From: Deltaproteobacteria bacterium
Lineage (GTDB): Bacteria; SAR324; NAC60-12
NCBI GenBank assembly: GCA_002716165.1
Contig: PAZT01000057.1
Span: 1 to 27,681, forward strand
Length of the DNA stretch: 27,681 bases
Reading direction: 5' to 3'
In this document: piece by piece, positions 7,975 to 17,161 of the stretch
Numbering within the stretch: the first letter of the stretch is position 1
Layout: the number at the start of each line of letters is the position of its first letter
Notes under the pieces: generated by a model
Databases searched by the model: none
What the model was told of the DNA's origin: nothing
What the model saw: the letters and a program-made list of their open reading frames with translations, nothing else
Translations under genes and position numbers: made by a program

Positions 7975-10280
7975 TGGTAGATTATAAACATCAAGTATTA
8001 ATTTGGGTTAGTTCTTTTGCTTTCAGCATTGCACTTTTAACTACTGTCTTTAATGCTACAAATCCAGATTATAATTTCCCAGGGATATCAGAAACACTTC
8101 TGATTGGCGTTTCTTTCTTATCAGTGGCAAACAGCTTGTTCATAGGCAAAACCCTTACACAAAGAGAGTGGATTCTTGGAGGAATTTTATTTTTTCTGAT
8201 TGGAACACTAGCCATTCGATATTTATTTGGATGGAATGACGCAGAAACGATTCCATCTAGAAGATGTATTTGGATGCCTGGATATTTCGCCAAACTTGAA
8301 TGTTTGCTTCAACTCCCATTCAAATCGCATCATGGACTACGGCAAATCCTATTTCATATCACAGCTCTTTCGGTTTTCATAGGATTTGCTTCCCTCTCAC
8401 GAATGACTGGTGTCTTGCGCCCTTGGCTAGTTATACCATTGGCAATACCTGCTGTTTTTATTGCGATTAGTGTGATAATTCCAATTTACTATGATCCCAA
8501 ATTTAGTTTGACAGGACATAATTTTGTCTATAGTCCCTATGAAATTCAACGTGGTAAGGGGATTATAGCAAATCCTAGTTGGCTATGGCCATGGCTTACT
8601 CCTATTATGGGGATGAGTTTAGCATCTATTTTCTCTAAAAAATGGATTTTAAAAGGAATTGGATTAATACTGTTTTGTATTTGTGCTTGGGCTTCTATTT
8701 CTGTAATGCAAAGGGGGGGATATTTAATTATTGGAGTTTTCATTTCTACATTAATCATTTTGTTTTTATATCGTATTGGTAAAAATTGGTCAAAGATATA
8801 TAGTTTGCTTATACCTAGTATCGGATTAATAGCAATATGTTATTTGGTTTTCAATTCATCACGCATACAGATTTTTTTGAATTTTTTGCAAAATGTAGGT
8901 TTTGTGGTTCGTCCAGAATTTTTTCATCTCTTATCTCCTGACAGGTTTTTATCTATTGAAAGATTTAAAATGTGGGATATAGCTTGGCATGAATCTATCC
9001 AAGAAAATTTTTGGTTAGGAACAGGATATGGAACATGGTTGCGTGAATTTTCTATACTTCCTGGGTCTAAAAATATTAGTTTTGACACGGCTCACAACCT
9101 TTGGATACAACTAATTTTTGAACTGGGAGTAATTCATGCGGTTGCAATAGTAATAATTCTTGGTGTTTTGGTAATAACGACGTTAATTTATAAAAATTCT
9201 CATCAACCATCCTTAAAAATCGGAGGATTATTTCTGACGATTGGTTTTTTTGTTGCCAGTATATTGCAAGAAATTGATTATATTCTTCCAGTATATTTAC
9301 AGTTTGCAGCCTTTGCAGGAATTTGTTTTGGTGGAAATAGTTATCCTTATAGTCTCAACAAACTCTCTCCAATAAATCAGTTTAGGCCTTCAAATAAAAA
9401 TGGTAATCAAAGATTAAAAACTAATAAAATTGCCTGGATTATGGTAGGGGTTGGTTCAATGGGAGTTTTGAGCGCATTTTATTATGCTTCATCTATTTCT
9501 TGGGGAGGTAGCACTTTTGAACCAACACAACAGGCATTTAATCGTTGGTTTCGGCCAGTGGGAGTTATTGCAGCTGTTCCAGATAGGCGTAATAGAGAAT
9601 ACTCTATTTTTTGGAGTGAACACAATCTGTTTGAAAAGAGAAAATTTATAACCTCTAAAAATTTCCCAGATATTTGGATACAAGAGAATGCAATATTTCT
9701 TAAAAATGGTTCTATATGGAATCCAAATCAATTTTGGTATGAAAGCCAAAATAAAATTTACCATTCTCAAAGATTAGTTAGTTTCGCATTGCATCAACCG
9801 CATGGCCAAACAAATTCCGTTATGTTAGCCGAAAATGGGATGTATTCTTGGGAATTTGGAGGAATAGGTGAGGACGGAGTGAAAGTTGGACGATGGTGTA
9901 AGAAGCAATGTAATTTTCTTCTATACCATCCAAACATAAAAAACCAACCACACGGAGTTAGGCTTCAAATGCCTCTACCAGGGTTAAATGAAAATCATCC
10001 AGTGAAATTATTTCTAGAAATGGAATCTATTTCGAATGAAATACCTCCTAATTTCTCAGAAAAAATTATACAACAAATGATAAAAAAACCATTTACAAAG
10101 AATTCCGCTAGGAAAGAGCTTGTTTTTAGCAATCCAGAAGTCATTCATCAATTGCCCATAAAATTACGACCACATCAAATATGGTTAATTTCACTTAAAA
10201 CAGACAGAACTATTATACCTAAAGAACTTGATCAGAAAAGCACGGATGGTAGAGAATTAGGGGTAAGAGTTTTTTTTTGA
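7974..10280 (+). CDS. O-antigen polymerase/ligase-type membrane protein (Wzy/WaaL family) with large C-terminal domain
   Basis: This 768-aa protein has about 11-12 hydrophobic helices up to residue 455, another at about 480-505, and then roughly 260 soluble residues. The Wzy_C/O-antigen ligase signature is clear: MQRGGYL (245-251), RFKMWDIAWHESI (330-342), ENFWLGTGYGTW (344-355) and DTAHNLWIQLIFELGV (371-386) with the conserved His374. Such proteins polymerise or ligate polyprenyl-linked glycans on the periplasmic face. Because it is coupled to Wzt/Wzm, a ligase acting on ABC-exported polymer fits best, but a polymerase cannot be excluded. Family members usually end soon after the last helix, so the C-terminal domain is extra. 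A run of seven Gs lies at 8713-8719 and a run of nine Ts at the stop codon. Confidence 0.88.
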   Translation: MVDYKHQVLIWVSSFAFSIALLTTVFNATNPDYNFPGISETLLIGVSFLSVANSLFIGKTLTQREWILGGILFFLIGTLAIRYLFGWNDAETIPSRRCIWMPGYFAKLECLLQLPFKSHHGLRQILFHITALSVFIGFASLSRMTGVLRPWLVIPLAIPAVFIAISVIIPIYYDPKFSLTGHNFVYSPYEIQRGKGIIANPSWLWPWLTPIMGMSLASIFSKKWILKGIGLILFCICAWASISVMQRGGYLIIGVFISTLIILFLYRIGKNWSKIYSLLIPSIGLIAICYLVFNSSRIQIFLNFLQNVGFVVRPEFFHLLSPDRFLSIERFKMWDIAWHESIQENFWLGTGYGTWLREFSILPGSKNISFDTAHNLWIQLIFELGVIHAVAIVIILGVLVITTLIYKNSHQPSLKIGGLFLTIGFFVASILQEIDYILPVYLQFAAFAGICFGGNSYPYSLNKLSPINQFRPSNKNGNQRLKTNKIAWIMVGVGSMGVLSAFYYASSISWGGSTFEPTQQAFNRWFRPVGVIAAVPDRRNREYSIFWSEHNLFEKRKFITSKNFPDIWIQENAIFLKNGSIWNPNQFWYESQNKIYHSQRLVSFALHQPHGQTNSVMLAENGMYSWEFGGIGEDGVKVGRWCKKQCNFLLYHPNIKNQPHGVRLQMPLPGLNENHPVKLFLEMESISNEIPPNFSEKIIQQMIKKPFTKNSARKELVFSNPEVIHQLPIKLRPHQIWLISLKTDRTIIPKELDQKSTDGRELGVRVFF

Positions 10281-10290
10281 AAGAACAGGA

Positions 10291-11133
10291 TTAATTTTTT
10301 TTGGCATGGAATAATTTGTAATCACCCCAAGATTCAAATTTAACAGATTCAATCCCACTGTATTGGAAAAGTAATTCAATCTGTTTTAGGTTAAAATGGT
10401 TTTTAAATCTTGGATCTGGCCAACTATCTTCATTTTTCTGCGATAATATCATCCCTGTAAAAGACCCTCCTGGTGATATTGCTGAACTCGCTCGACTGAG
10501 CATAATCATTGCTTGTATTGGAGTAAGGCGTTCTATTATTGAGGAAATCCAAATCAAATCAAATTCTTGTTTGACTAGCCTAGCTGATGCATCAATTGCT
10601 GAAGATCTGAGAACAGTTACCTGCTCGCTCTCAACAAGTTCATTGTCATCATTATAGCGAAAAAGATCAGATGTATCGTCAATAATTGTGACTTTTGCGT
10701 CAGAGTGTAAATGTTTACGAACTGCATTCCATTCATGATTGTTGTCTCCCGGGAACATAAATATTGATTTTGCCTGTGAAACTATATTGATCATTAATTC
10801 TGGAATTGAGGGTGGGATTGGATAATGTTTTTTAAAAGTTTCTAGTGCAGCCTCAATCTCTCCAGAACCTGCAAGTAGGCTTGCTTGCTCTAATTTGATA
10901 TTTACTAAACGAGGAGGGAGACCATGAAGTCGCCAATTAATATGTGACTCTAGAATATTTAGTCTTTCCCAAAGCGCTGCCATTCTATTGTCGACTGGTT
11001 GTGAACGAGGGAAAAGAGTTATTTCTTCTATAATAGCAGCAGTGTCTGAAGCTCCTAAAAATTTCCAAATAATTCTTCGAATAAAAAAAATTAAAGGGCG
11101 AGCAAACGAGAGCTGTCTAGGGAGTTTTGCCAT
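10291..11133 (-). CDS. Degenerate SAM-methyltransferase-like protein
   Basis: This 280-aa protein is the only - strand gene inside the polysaccharide run. Its N-terminal part (RPLIFFIRRIIWKFL, then a helical LWERLNILE segment, about 11-70) looks like the leader seen on LPS-cluster methyltransferases. The second half has the late motifs of class I SAM methyltransferases: VTIIDDTSD (148-156), FDLIWISSIIERLTP (191-205), SPGGSFTGMI (220-229) and a final LLFQYSGIESVKF strand. The SAM-binding glycine loop, normally D.GcG.G, is replaced by FMFPGDNN (125-132), so cofactor binding may be lost or altered. It may be a methyltransferase relative with another role, or a decaying enzyme. It converges on the polymerase/ligase gene with a 10-nt gap and diverges from the tandem GT4 gene. 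Confidence 0.7.
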   Translation of the reverse strand: MAKLPRQLSFARPLIFFIRRIIWKFLGASDTAAIIEEITLFPRSQPVDNRMAALWERLNILESHINWRLHGLPPRLVNIKLEQASLLAGSGEIEAALETFKKHYPIPPSIPELMINIVSQAKSIFMFPGDNNHEWNAVRKHLHSDAKVTIIDDTSDLFRYNDDNELVESEQVTVLRSSAIDASARLVKQEFDLIWISSIIERLTPIQAMIMLSRASSAISPGGSFTGMILSQKNEDSWPDPRFKNHFNLKQIELLFQYSGIESVKFESWGDYKLFHAKKN

Positions 11134-11204
11134 AGGGGTAAACTCTTAAAATATAAATAAAAAAATAAGTTTAATAAATAATTTCTAAATACTAACATAT
11201 AGTA
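11134..11204. promoter_or_regulatory. Divergent intergenic region, presumably two back-to-back promoters
   Basis: These 71 bases separate the start of the - strand methyltransferase-like gene from the start of the tandem GT4 gene. Any promoters for the two must lie here or inside the genes. The DNA is extremely AT-rich, with several TATAAA- and TAATAA-like hexamers, so no single -10/-35 pair can be chosen. Neither start has a Shine-Dalgarno sequence. Confidence 0.35.
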
Positions 11205-13817
11205 ATGATCAAACCAAACCATTTTAAAACGGAAAATGTGAAAATAGGCATAGATCTTCATAATTTATCTTTGAAAACAGACTCGAATGTTCGTACAGGA
11301 ATTCAGCAAGTAGTTTTTAACTTGTTGGAAGCTCAATACTTGATGAGAAATAAGACTAAAAATATTCCAATTGAACTCGTACCTATACCTATGCTTCCTA
11401 AACCTCCAGAGTCATGGTCACGCTTCACGAATTTAATGGATACAAATGTAAACAATTCTTCGTTTGTCTTAAAATCAGTTTCAGAAGAACTAGGGGTGCC
11501 TTTACAAGAACTTTGGAATGACAAAACAATGGAAGATAGTCAAAATTGGACAGAAGAGAAATTTTACAAAATTGTTTCTACTTTAGATTGGCTGGTTTTT
11601 ATACCATTGAGCGAATTTCGCCACGTTGCAGAAGAAGCTAAGAGGCTTAATCCAAGTTTAAGAATTGCGGTATTAGTTTATGATATAGTAGCACTAATTC
11701 GAACTGAATTAGTTGCTGATGGAATGCCACATTGGTTTTTTTGCACACATATTTTAGGAATTCGCCATTTTGCCGATGTCTTGTTTACGATTTCACGTCA
11801 CACCGCCTTTGACTGCATGAACGAACTTGGAACAATTTTAGGCGCTCATGTCTCTATAATTGCAACTCCATTACCATCAGAAATTCCATTAATTGTGGAA
11901 GAAAAGCCATCCTTTTTGAAAAGCTTTGATATAGCTAAAAACTTTTATTTTATCTGTTTAGGAACTATTGAACCCCGTAAAAATCTTAGTTTGGCAATTA
12001 ATGGATTTTTGCGATTTAAGCAAATATTTCCTAAATTGGCCGAAAATTTCAAGATGATCTTAATTGGAGCCTCAGGGTGGAGTAATGAAGATAAAATATT
12101 GTCAAAAAAAATTCAGGATAAGCAAGAATACTTTATCTTGCCTGGATATTTACCTCGAGCAGAGATCGAGCAATTGATACGTCATGCTAATGCTTTGATC
12201 ATGCCCTCGCGTTATGAAGGATTCGGGATGCCACTTTCTCTGGCTCGTGAATTAGGTACAAAAGTCATCACTTGTCACAACAGTTCACTTCCGGAAGCTG
12301 CTGGCTTTGACGCCACTTACGTTCCGGTGGATTCTCCAGATACTTTAGCTCTTGCACTTGCACAACATGCTTACAATCAGGATTCTTTTAAGGGAAAACC
12401 AATTTCGTTGTATGCCCGTAACAAAGAAATACGTCAAGAATGGCAAAATATTCTTGAGCGCTGGGTGGAGACTTTCTCTTCATTTAAGAAAAATATCAAT
12501 CATGAAAGTAGTAATCTGCACCGAACTCCAAACCGTTTGAAAATCTGTATAGATGTCCACAATCTATCCATTGATCCTAAAAAACTGGTAAAAACAGGCA
12601 TCCAAGAAGTTAACTTTCAATTATTAAAATCATTAGCTTTATTGAGATCAGAATTAGCTGACATTGTGGAAATTATTGCTATTCCTATTTTACCTAACTC
12701 AACAAAGTATTTTAGCTTCTTCAAACCTACTTTTAATTGTTCTCCGAAATTACTGCAACAAGTTGAGCTGGAAATCAGTAAGGAAACTGGCATATCTGGG
12801 AATGACCTATGGGGATTTGATTTGGAATCAATGAAATATAATATAACTCCTATGGATTTCTGTAAGTTAGTCTCTGATACAGACTGGTTTTTTGTGACGA
12901 GTCAGTATGACATTCGAAGATGTTATAAAAAACTTAAAGAATCCTCACCAAAGGTAAAAATTTCATATCTAATTTACGATTTGATACCTGCTCTATTTCC
13001 AGAACTGGTTGTAAGAGGATTAGATACATGGTTTACTTATGAATATTTAAGGAGCATCAGGAATTATTCATCACTAGCTTTGACAATTTCCAGAGCAAGT
13101 GCTCTGGATTTTCTAAATCATACTGAAAGTGAAGAACTTCCGTTCCCTGTTTACTCGAGATTATTACCCCTTAAACAAAATAATTCATCATCTGAAACGA
13201 AATTTTCTGCAAATAGGTTAAACTTCAAACTTCCCGCAAAGAATAAATTAACTCCAGGGAAATATTTTCTATTGCTTGGAAGCACAGACCCTCGGAAAAA
13301 CACCGCAAACACAATTAAAGGATTTACACGCTTCCACCATATTTACAAAGCGAAAGTTTCTGACATTAAATTGGCAATTGTGGGCCCTAAGCATTGGAGA
13401 TCAAAGGAAATTGAAAATGCTCTGGAACAAGCACGTGAAGAATGTGATATAGTAGAAATAAGTTATGTCCCAGATGATGTTATGCATTCATTGGTAAAAA
13501 ACAGTTCAGGTGTATTGATGCCTAGCCTCTATGAAGGATTTGGTATTCCTTTGGCTTTGGCACGAAGTTATGGTATTCCTACATTGACTGCCAGTAACTC
13601 AAGTTTAGTCGAAGTCACCGAAGCAAATAGCATTTTTGTTGACCCCGGCAGTAAAGATAGCTTGGCTTTAGGCATGTATGAATTATTGCAACAACCATTT
13701 CAAAATATTTCTATGAAGGACGATTGGTTAAGCTATACTCGTGATTTAATTCAGCTTCATCTGCAAGAATCGACTAATATAAAATTAGATAATACATCAA
13801 ATTCAAGAGTTGCATGA
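11205..13817 (+). CDS. Tandem-duplicated GT4 glycosyltransferase (two GT-B units in one chain)
   Basis: This 870-aa protein is made of two homologous GT4-like units, about 12-425 and 445-855. Each has the same opening (KIGIDLHNLS at 13-22; LKICIDVHNLS at 445-455), a TGIQ.V motif, a YD(I/L) strand, a donor-domain start (GTIEPRKN at 253-260; GSTDPRKN at 692-699) and a PS.YEGFG.PL loop. From 333-367 against 772-806, 20 of 35 residues are identical without gaps. In both units the second Glu of the GT4 EX7E motif is Leu (E338...L346; E777...L785). A normal GT4 enzyme is about 350-420 aa, so this is a full internal duplication. Likely role: addition of sugars to the growing glycan; donors unknown. 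The stop overlaps the next GT gene by 4 nt. Confidence 0.9.
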   Translation: MIKPNHFKTENVKIGIDLHNLSLKTDSNVRTGIQQVVFNLLEAQYLMRNKTKNIPIELVPIPMLPKPPESWSRFTNLMDTNVNNSSFVLKSVSEELGVPLQELWNDKTMEDSQNWTEEKFYKIVSTLDWLVFIPLSEFRHVAEEAKRLNPSLRIAVLVYDIVALIRTELVADGMPHWFFCTHILGIRHFADVLFTISRHTAFDCMNELGTILGAHVSIIATPLPSEIPLIVEEKPSFLKSFDIAKNFYFICLGTIEPRKNLSLAINGFLRFKQIFPKLAENFKMILIGASGWSNEDKILSKKIQDKQEYFILPGYLPRAEIEQLIRHANALIMPSRYEGFGMPLSLARELGTKVITCHNSSLPEAAGFDATYVPVDSPDTLALALAQHAYNQDSFKGKPISLYARNKEIRQEWQNILERWVETFSSFKKNINHESSNLHRTPNRLKICIDVHNLSIDPKKLVKTGIQEVNFQLLKSLALLRSELADIVEIIAIPILPNSTKYFSFFKPTFNCSPKLLQQVELEISKETGISGNDLWGFDLESMKYNITPMDFCKLVSDTDWFFVTSQYDIRRCYKKLKESSPKVKISYLIYDLIPALFPELVVRGLDTWFTYEYLRSIRNYSSLALTISRASALDFLNHTESEELPFPVYSRLLPLKQNNSSSETKFSANRLNFKLPAKNKLTPGKYFLLLGSTDPRKNTANTIKGFTRFHHIYKAKVSDIKLAIVGPKHWRSKEIENALEQAREECDIVEISYVPDDVMHSLVKNSSGVLMPSLYEGFGIPLALARSYGIPTLTASNSSLVEVTEANSIFVDPGSKDSLALGMYELLQQPFQNISMKDDWLSYTRDLIQLHLQESTNIKLDNTSNSRVA

Positions 13818-15820
13818 TTTCAATAATAACTGTTACATATAATAATTTTGAGGATTTGAAACGCACTCTGAATTCTTTAAAAAGAGTCGAAGGCATTGAA
13901 AAAATCGTTGTGAACGGGGGTAAATGCACCAAAACAAAGGATTATTTATGTCAATTTGATGGAATCGATATCTCTGAACCTGACAAAGGAATTTCAGATG
14001 CATTTAATAAAGGAGTATCTCACGCAAATGGAGACTTGGTAATGTTTCTTAATAGCGGTGACGTCCTATTGTCTAGGGATTATCTGCATGAAGCGGAAAA
14101 AATAATAAATTTTAATCCAGAAATATCTTTTGTACACTCTGATTTAGTTTTCGAAGACCGAATAAGTGGTGATATTCGATTAACAGCATTACAGCCTTTT
14201 TTCTTCAAAGCGCCTCCACTGGGAAGGGGAATGCCCTATCATCACCAATCCATGATCGTAAGAAAAAAAGTCTTTGAGAAAACAGGATTGTTTAAATTGC
14301 AATACAAAATCAGCATGGATTTTGACTGGGTATGTCGTCTACACAAAAATGGATTAGGTGGTTTTTATTGGAATAAAGAACCCGTTGTAAAAATGGATGG
14401 TGGAGGTATTTCTGCTCTTAAAGAACATTTAGTAATATTAGAGTCCCTGCAGGCACTTAAAGAAAATAAGCTTCTAACTATAAAAAATCTTTACGGAATT
14501 TCAGTTCGGACTATATTTTACTTTGCTCGACGCATGATGGAATTGTTGGGAATGGCAGAAATTCTAGGGAAACTAAAAAAGGAGAAACATAAATTGCTTT
14601 GGCAAAGATCAAGAGCTATGGCAATCAAGAATAATTTTTCTGCAATTCTCATGGAACCAAGGATTATTTTTCCTGCCACTTTTTTACAGAATTGGAAACA
14701 ATTGCCACAAAAAAAAATCGGACTAAATGGTTTGTTGATCCATGACTACCCAACCGGGTTAAGTCGTTACAGCTATGAACTGATCCGTAGAATTATGACT
14801 CAATTAAGGGGTAGAAGCATTGCATACTCAGCATCACCTGAATTGAGCATGGAGTTCCCAGAATCAACAACTGGAGCGGTTCCTCCTTTCCGTTATCCTG
14901 CAAATTTCAGATCGAATAGTATTCGACTAAGTTGGGAGCAGGTAGGTCTCCGATATGCTTGCTTTAAAGACAAGCTCGATTTACTATATTCTCCAATTGC
15001 AGAAGGAATTTTATTCCCTAGACTCCCACAAATTATTACTGTTCACGATCTGCTACCTTTCCACTATCCCAGTCTACTACCACGTTGGGTACCTTATTAT
15101 GAATATTTTCTTCCCTCTGTCATTAAGGGAAGTACTGCTGTCGTATGTGTTTCTGAATTTACACGTCAGGAGGTTCTTAATCGCTATTCGAACATTCCTG
15201 CTGAAAAACTAATAGTCATTCATGGAGGAGTGGATTTAGATAGGTTTCGTCCATGCTCTCCGGGAGTGATCAAAAAAAAATATAACCTCAAGGATTATCT
15301 ATTGTGTGTAGGTGAAGTAAGACCTTATAAGAATCTTGAAAATGTAATAAGGTCATTGGCTTTATGTCCTGATGGACCTCAATTAGCAATATCTGGAAAA
15401 ATATTTGGCGAACATAAATTAAAATTAGAAACCCTTGCCAACTCACTAAAAATTGAAAACAGGGTTGTATGGCTTGGGTATGTACCAGATGATTTGCTAC
15501 CAAATCTTTATACTGAAGCTATGGCCTTTATTTTCCCAAGCTTATATGAGGGTTTTGGACTGCCGATACTTGAGGCGATGGCTTGCGGCTGTCCTACTCT
15601 AAGCTCAAATCGTTGCAGTCTGCCTGAAATAGGGGGGGAAGCTGTCCATTATTTTAACCCAACTGATCTAAACGAAATAACTGAATCAATCCGGAAAATT
15701 TGTGAAGATTCAGAATTTCGGCATTCTCTTGGAACGCGTGGTCCCGAACAGGCTAAAAATTTTAATTGGGATTCCTCCTTCAAATCTCACATGGACTTGT
15801 TCGAAACAATTTTGAATTAA
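13814..15820 (+). CDS. Bifunctional GT2-GT4 glycosyltransferase fusion
   Basis: This 668-aa protein joins two transferases. Residues 1-245 are a GT2 domain of the WcaE-like subtype: SIITVTYNN (3-11), GISDAFNKG (59-67), FLNSGD (78-83) in place of the usual DxD, HHQS (143-146) and DFDW (169-172). After a basic linker (about 250-300), residues 303-665 form a GT4 domain with ITVHDLLPFHYP (408-419), VGEVRPYKN (499-507) and a complete EX7E motif (E579...E587 in YEGFGLPILEAM). Two consecutive sugar transfers by one chain is a reasonable inference. The ATG overlaps the tandem GT4 gene's stop (ATGA), so together the two genes encode four transferase domains in one coupled unit. A G7 run lies at 15632-15638, encoding Gly-Gly near the donor site. 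Confidence 0.92.
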   Translation: MISIITVTYNNFEDLKRTLNSLKRVEGIEKIVVNGGKCTKTKDYLCQFDGIDISEPDKGISDAFNKGVSHANGDLVMFLNSGDVLLSRDYLHEAEKIINFNPEISFVHSDLVFEDRISGDIRLTALQPFFFKAPPLGRGMPYHHQSMIVRKKVFEKTGLFKLQYKISMDFDWVCRLHKNGLGGFYWNKEPVVKMDGGGISALKEHLVILESLQALKENKLLTIKNLYGISVRTIFYFARRMMELLGMAEILGKLKKEKHKLLWQRSRAMAIKNNFSAILMEPRIIFPATFLQNWKQLPQKKIGLNGLLIHDYPTGLSRYSYELIRRIMTQLRGRSIAYSASPELSMEFPESTTGAVPPFRYPANFRSNSIRLSWEQVGLRYACFKDKLDLLYSPIAEGILFPRLPQIITVHDLLPFHYPSLLPRWVPYYEYFLPSVIKGSTAVVCVSEFTRQEVLNRYSNIPAEKLIVIHGGVDLDRFRPCSPGVIKKKYNLKDYLLCVGEVRPYKNLENVIRSLALCPDGPQLAISGKIFGEHKLKLETLANSLKIENRVVWLGYVPDDLLPNLYTEAMAFIFPSLYEGFGLPILEAMACGCPTLSSNRCSLPEIGGEAVHYFNPTDLNEITESIRKICEDSEFRHSLGTRGPEQAKNFNWDSSFKSHMDLFETILN

Positions 15821-15853
15821 ATTGTTCACGCAATCTCAAACTTCACAAAATTA

Positions 15854-17161
15854 ATGATTCAATTTTTGAGTAATAAAGGATTCCGCAAATATTTTGCAAA
15901 CACTTCTTGGCTTCTTGGAGAAAGAGTCTTTCGTATGACAATTTCTCTATTTGTTGGAATTTATGTGGCTCGTTATCTGGGACCTGAGCGTTTTGGTTTA
16001 CTGAGTTACGCTCTAAGCTTTGTTTGGCTATTCAGCTCCCTAGCTTCATTAGGTTTAAACGATATTCTTGTAAGAGAATTAGTAAATCAGCCTGAAAACA
16101 GTCAAAATTTAATCGCAACTGCTCTTTGGCTAAAAGTATGCGGTTTTGGTTTAATGGGCCTTACCGTTACGGTAGTACTTATATTTAAATCAGAGGATCA
16201 ACTAACATTATTGTTGATTTCTATAATTATATTAGGATTCCTATTTCAGGCTACAAATGTTGTAGAGTTTTATTTTCAAGCAAAAGTTCAATCTAAATTT
16301 ATTGTTCGGACACAAGTTGTTCAATTATTAATAACTTCAATTTTCAAAATATATTTAGTCTGGAGTAAAGCTAGTTTGCTTTGGTTTGCATTAGCATTAA
16401 TGCTTGATCAAGCTCTAATTGCTATTTTGTTTTTGTATTTGTACAAATGGAAGGTAAAAAAATTTCCTTTTCTTTACTTTAATTGGGAAAAGACAAAGTT
16501 GCTAATCAGAGACGGATGGCCATTAATTTTTACTGGTATGGTTGTTTTGGTATACATGAAAATTGACCAAGTAATGCTTAAGGAAATGCTGAATACAAAA
16601 GCAGTTGGAGTTTATGCTGCAGCAGTGAGACTTTGTGAAACTTTGTATTTTATTCCAACCGCTCTTATGGCTTCTCTTTTTCCTGCTGTTGTTTATGCAA
16701 GAAAAAAAAGTGAAAAAATGTATGAACAGAGAATCCAAAAACTCTATGATTTAATGGTTTGGGGGTCTGTTATAATTGCTATTCCGACAACACTAGTTTC
16801 TAATTGGATTATTTTGCTTCTTTATGGATCAGATTTTCAGGAAGCAGCTGATGTTCTTCGTATATATATTTGGGCACTAGTTTTTGTATCACTTGGTGTT
16901 GCTAGTTCAAAATGGTTAGTTGCAGAAAACCTTCAACATTATTCATTTTACATAACAACCCTTGGAGCGATAGTAAACGTGGGATGCAATTTGTGGCTTA
17001 TCCCTATACACGGCATCAAAGGAGCTGCTATTGCAACATTATTAGCTCAAGGGACAGTATCCTTTTTAGGTTTGTCTTTTTTTGGTAAAACGAGAAAGAA
17101 TTGTTGGAAAGTGATAAATTCCTTAAACGCATATGGTGCTTACAAAAGAATCTTTCATTAA
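15854..17161 (+). CDS. wzx: Wzx-type flippase (RfbX family)
   Basis: This 435-aa membrane protein has about 12 hydrophobic segments and is a clear member of the polysaccharide transport branch of the MOP superfamily. The N-terminal signature GIYVARYLGPERFGLLSYAL (35-54) is typical of RfbX/Wzx proteins, as are the LGLNDILVREL segment (71-81) and YMKIDQVMLKEML (about 238-250) in the second half. It would flip an undecaprenyl-diphosphate-linked repeat unit to the periplasm. It starts 33 nt after the GT2-GT4 gene, without a Shine-Dalgarno sequence, and probably belongs to the same transcript. It differs strongly from the first flippase (1278-2540), suggesting a separate substrate. Confidence 0.93.
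   Translation: MIQFLSNKGFRKYFANTSWLLGERVFRMTISLFVGIYVARYLGPERFGLLSYALSFVWLFSSLASLGLNDILVRELVNQPENSQNLIATALWLKVCGFGLMGLTVTVVLIFKSEDQLTLLLISIIILGFLFQATNVVEFYFQAKVQSKFIVRTQVVQLLITSIFKIYLVWSKASLLWFALALMLDQALIAILFLYLYKWKVKKFPFLYFNWEKTKLLIRDGWPLIFTGMVVLVYMKIDQVMLKEMLNTKAVGVYAAAVRLCETLYFIPTALMASLFPAVVYARKKSEKMYEQRIQKLYDLMVWGSVIIAIPTTLVSNWIILLLYGSDFQEAADVLRIYIWALVFVSLGVASSKWLVAENLQHYSFYITTLGAIVNVGCNLWLIPIHGIKGAAIATLLAQGTVSFLGLSFFGKTRKNCWKVINSLNAYGAYKRIFH

Noticed and set aside
14955..15212. 85-codon open frame on the + strand inside the GT2-GT4 fusion gene
   Set aside because: It lies wholly within the well-supported GT4 domain in another frame and has no family resemblance; a shadow frame.
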